From NCBI GenBank assembly GCA_017394515.1, contig JAFPXY010000014.1:28398-92397 (forward strand): a stretch of DNA of 64,000 nt, in the 5' to 3' direction. The translations under genes and the position numbers were made by a program. This DNA is from Bacillota bacterium (GTDB lineage Bacteria > Bacillota > Clostridia > Peptostreptococcales > Anaerovoracaceae). The stretch's first letter is position 1. Every line of letters begins with the position of its first letter. Of the stretch, positions 61,660-64,000 are shown one piece after another. The notes under the pieces were generated by a model that was not told where the DNA came from, did no database searches, and saw only the letters and a program-made list of their open reading frames with translations.

Positions 61660-64000
61660 TCATCCCTTTTTAGGGATCTTCTTTGTCTTAACAGGGCTCC
61701 ACTGTCCATAGTACTTCTTGCCATCGATCTTGGTGTAGCAACGTACTCTGAAGGTGTACTTCTTACCCTTCTTAAGCTTCTTAGTAGTAGCTTTACGCTT
61801 GGTGGTTGCTTTCTTGAGATTCTTCCACTTCTTAGCTGTCTTCAGCTTGTACTGGATCTGATATCCGCTTGCACCAGGAGTCTTGTTGAACTTAACTGTA
61901 GCTTTTCTCTTCTTGACAGTTACCTTAAGACCGGTAATGGTTCTACCCTTAGCTACCTGGATCTTCAGCTGCTTGATCTCTTTCTTGAGAGCTGCGATAG
62001 CTGCCTGATCAGCTGCTGTTGTCTGATCTAAGGTTGCCTGAGCTGCTGCTGCCTGAGCTGCTGCTTCATCAGCTGCCTTCTGAGCTGCTGCTGTTGCGGC
62101 TGCTGCTTCTTCCTTAGCTGCTTCAAGTGCTGCTTCCAGATCAGCGATAGCTGCAGCATCCTGCTCCTGTGCGGACTTAGCTTCTGCAAGTGCCTTTTCA
62201 AGTTCTTCAACCTTAGCATTTGCAGCATCTGCTGCTGCCTGAGCATCTGCAAGTGCATCGTTAGCATCAGTCAGTTCTTCCTGGAGATCTAAGATAGCAG
62301 TTTCTGCATCTGTGAAGTAATCACCAATGAAGTTCCTTGAGAAGATGAAGTTGGAAATGAACTGATACTCATCTCTCTGGTGTACTTTGTTAGTCATAGT
62401 CTGAGCAAATACAGCCATGTCGATTCCGTCCTTGGTGTACTCATAGCCGAGAATTCCGCCATTGAGGTAATTCTCAAATGCTGTCTTTCTTGCATCGTTT
62501 GTAAGAGGAATGAATCCTTCAAGAGGAGTCTTGTTCTGTACTTTGGCAAGTACAACTGCTCCCTCAGGGATAGCTGTGAAGTAACCAGCATTGTAGCCGT
62601 ACATGATGTCGTCGCCTTCATTGATGTAGGTTACGTTGACCATGGTCTCTTCAGGATACTCTACATAAGCGAGGCAATCCATTGCTCCGCTGAGTCCTGC
62701 TCTGGTGGTTCCGCTTACAACACGGTTAGCGTTGGTAGCGCCTGCTGATGTGTAAGTGATGAACGGTGTACCTGCCTTAACAGCTGCAAGTTCATCGCTT
62801 CCATTTGCAAGTGTGGATCCGCCGAGGATGATGTTAGCATCTGCAACATTATCTACTGTATCGAATCCCATTACATCCATTGCCCAGCGGTCATAGTTAT
62901 ATGTTGCCGCTCCTACACGGCTTGTGTATCTGTAGCCGGATGTGTTCTCAGCTGCCTTACCAAGAATGAATACCTTAGGTGCTCTCATGGTCTTGGCAAC
63001 GATTCCTGCTTCTGCAGCATCGACTGATGTAGCTGTCAATGTGAACTGATCCTTAACCTCAGCGAAGTTAGCATAGGTTGTGATGAAGTCGCCCTTATTG
63101 TCGCCCTCAGTGATCATACCTACTAACTTCTTATTCTTCAGCAGGTAGTTAACTGCTGCTGTGGAGTCTTCGGATACGTTCTTGAAGATAACATCCTGTC
63201 CCTCTGTTCCTGTGAAGGATGAAGGTACAGTCTTGCCAGCAACGTCAGCGTAATTAACTGCATCGCCCATAGCGCCCTTCAATGTTGCGAAATCAGCCGG
63301 TTTAGCTGTGCATACCATATCGAAGCCTCTGGTATTGTTGAAGGCTGTGATGCCTTCGGAGTAAAGAACGGTCCACGTGTTGATCAATGTACCATTGTTC
63401 AGTACACCATTTGCAACTGATCTCTTAGCCTGATACATAGGAACGATGATAGTTCCTGCAGGATATCTTACACCGTTTAAGGTGAACTGCTTGGTTGCAG
63501 GATATACCTTTACATCGTTTCTCGCCAGGTATTCAACCATGTCGTTAGCTGCCTGGAGGTTCTTCTGGTTAGCTGCATCTACAGGGATGATGTATGCTTC
63601 AGGATAGAAGTTGCCGTTCTCTCCCTCACCCTTGTATTCAGGTCTGAAGATATCCATCTCAGCGCCTTCAACGTCATACTGGTCGCAGAGCCACTGACCT
63701 ACTTCGTCAAATGCATCGGAGTTGTAGTTCTCAACGCCTCTCTTGTAGATCTCAGCCTGTGCTTCAATGTATCCCTTCTTCTCCTTAGCAACGTAAGCGG
63801 AGTTACCTAAGATAGCATAGGATACGAGCTGTACTGAATCATCACTGTATGCAGGAAGCTCGATGGTGTATGCTGCTGCACCGTGGAGCATTGCATACTG
63901 AGGTGTGTAGGATGTTGACATATCATCCCAAGGATCTGCCCAGTATGTCTGGTCATTGCCTTCCTCATCCTTCTCACCGGTGTAGATCAGGTAATCTCTC
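61660..64000 (-). CDS. M14-family zinc carboxypeptidase-like exported protein, 5' part cut by window edge
   Basis: The frame is open to base 64000, so the signal peptide and zinc-ligand motifs lie outside. The visible part starts near the segment HGAAAYTIELP, whose Glu fits the M14 catalytic Glu. About 450 residues follow with Ala/Gly-rich folds, then an Ala/Glu coiled coil (about 110 residues) and a 95-residue lysine-rich fibronectin-III-like end (GASGYQIQYKLKTAKKWKNL) closely similar to that of the M28 neighbour. Family call is fairly sure but rests on the C-terminal part. Confidence 0.75.
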   Translation of the reverse strand, partial: RDYLIYTGEKDEEGNDQTYWADPWDDMSTSYTPQYAMLHGAAAYTIELPAYSDDSVQLVSYAILGNSAYVAKEKKGYIEAQAEIYKRGVENYNSDAFDEVGQWLCDQYDVEGAEMDIFRPEYKGEGENGNFYPEAYIIPVDAANQKNLQAANDMVEYLARNDVKVYPATKQFTLNGVRYPAGTIIVPMYQAKRSVANGVLNNGTLINTWTVLYSEGITAFNNTRGFDMVCTAKPADFATLKGAMGDAVNYADVAGKTVPSSFTGTEGQDVIFKNVSEDSTAAVNYLLKNKKLVGMITEGDNKGDFITTYANFAEVKDQFTLTATSVDAAEAGIVAKTMRAPKVFILGKAAENTSGYRYTSRVGAATYNYDRWAMDVMGFDTVDNVADANIILGGSTLANGSDELAAVKAGTPFITYTSAGATNANRVVSGTTRAGLSGAMDCLAYVEYPEETMVNVTYINEGDDIMYGYNAGYFTAIPEGAVVLAKVQNKTPLEGFIPLTNDARKTAFENYLNGGILGYEYTKDGIDMAVFAQTMTNKVHQRDEYQFISNFIFSRNFIGDYFTDAETAILDLQEELTDANDALADAQAAADAANAKVEELEKALAEAKSAQEQDAAAIADLEAALEAAKEEAAAATAAAQKAADEAAAQAAAAQATLDQTTAADQAAIAALKKEIKQLKIQVAKGRTITGLKVTVKKRKATVKFNKTPGASGYQIQYKLKTAKKWKNLKKATTKRKATTKKLKKGKKYTFRVRCYTKIDGKKYYGQWSPVKTKKIPKKG

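Overview
The window looks like a chromosomal segment of a strictly anaerobic, low-to-mid GC Bacillota of class Clostridia. The evidence is a group-B-like [FeFe] hydrogenase, acetate kinase, a ThiT transporter under a TPP riboswitch, TmcAL, YvcK, the YlqF-RnhB pair, CDP-alditol wall-polymer genes, and sigma-A promoters with near-consensus hexamers 17 bp apart. Family or genus cannot be fixed from the sequence alone. The Eubacteriales/Anaerovoracaceae neighbourhood is a guess.

Layout. 1-4.5 kb: folC (cut by the window edge), valS and mntP on the minus strand. 4.6-7.0 kb: a DUF5714 protein with a biotin/lipoyl-like tail and the hydrogenase, both plus strand. 7.0-7.6 kb: a gene-free stretch packed with phased inverted decamers. 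7.6-16.6 kb: a long minus-strand operon running from an AMP-forming acyl ligase through an MBL hydrolase, an E2-like acyltransferase, membrane proteins, ylqF, rnhB, yihY and a cupin to a flavin reductase. 16.7-26.2 kb: LtrA, GNAT, M32 peptidase, alpha/beta hydrolase, CDF transporter, RlmD-type methylase, VanY-like lipoprotein and tgt. 26.2-28.6 kb: a sodium:neurotransmitter-type symporter diverging from a PD-(D/E)XK-like protein that is followed by a second decamer array.

28.9-38.7 kb is an integrated element in the 3' end of tRNA-Thr(CGU), bounded by a perfect 38-bp direct repeat. It carries an integrase, repressor, excisionase-like genes, a replication initiator, a DnaB-type helicase, HNH, small and large terminase and late regulators. 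It has no portal, capsid or tail gene, which suggests a phage satellite. 38.8-49.2 kb: rpmF, ackA, tmcAL, murI, Mbeg1-like, rluA, nadK, a murE-like ligase and DUF975, most in one operon. 49.2-50.4 kb: TPP riboswitch, thiT and a third decamer array. 50.4-57.3 kb: wall-polymer genes (epimerase, IspD/TarI-like, CDP-glycerol transferase), amino-sugar genes (left-handed beta-helix protein, nagB, glmM) and yvcK. 57.5-64 kb: a MerR-type regulator and two exported metallopeptidases (M28, and M14 cut by the edge) that share a coiled-coil plus lysine-rich C-terminal module.

The most unusual signal is the set of decamer arrays at 7.1-7.5, 28.6-28.8 and 50.0-50.4 kb. Ten-base arms alternate in orientation at an exact 26-bp pitch in four-arm blocks of 88 bp (25 bp within pairs at the 28.6 kb locus). 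Three different arm sequences are used, all three loci lie where flanking genes converge, and one locus directly follows the PD-(D/E)XK-like gene. No feature class I know explains them.
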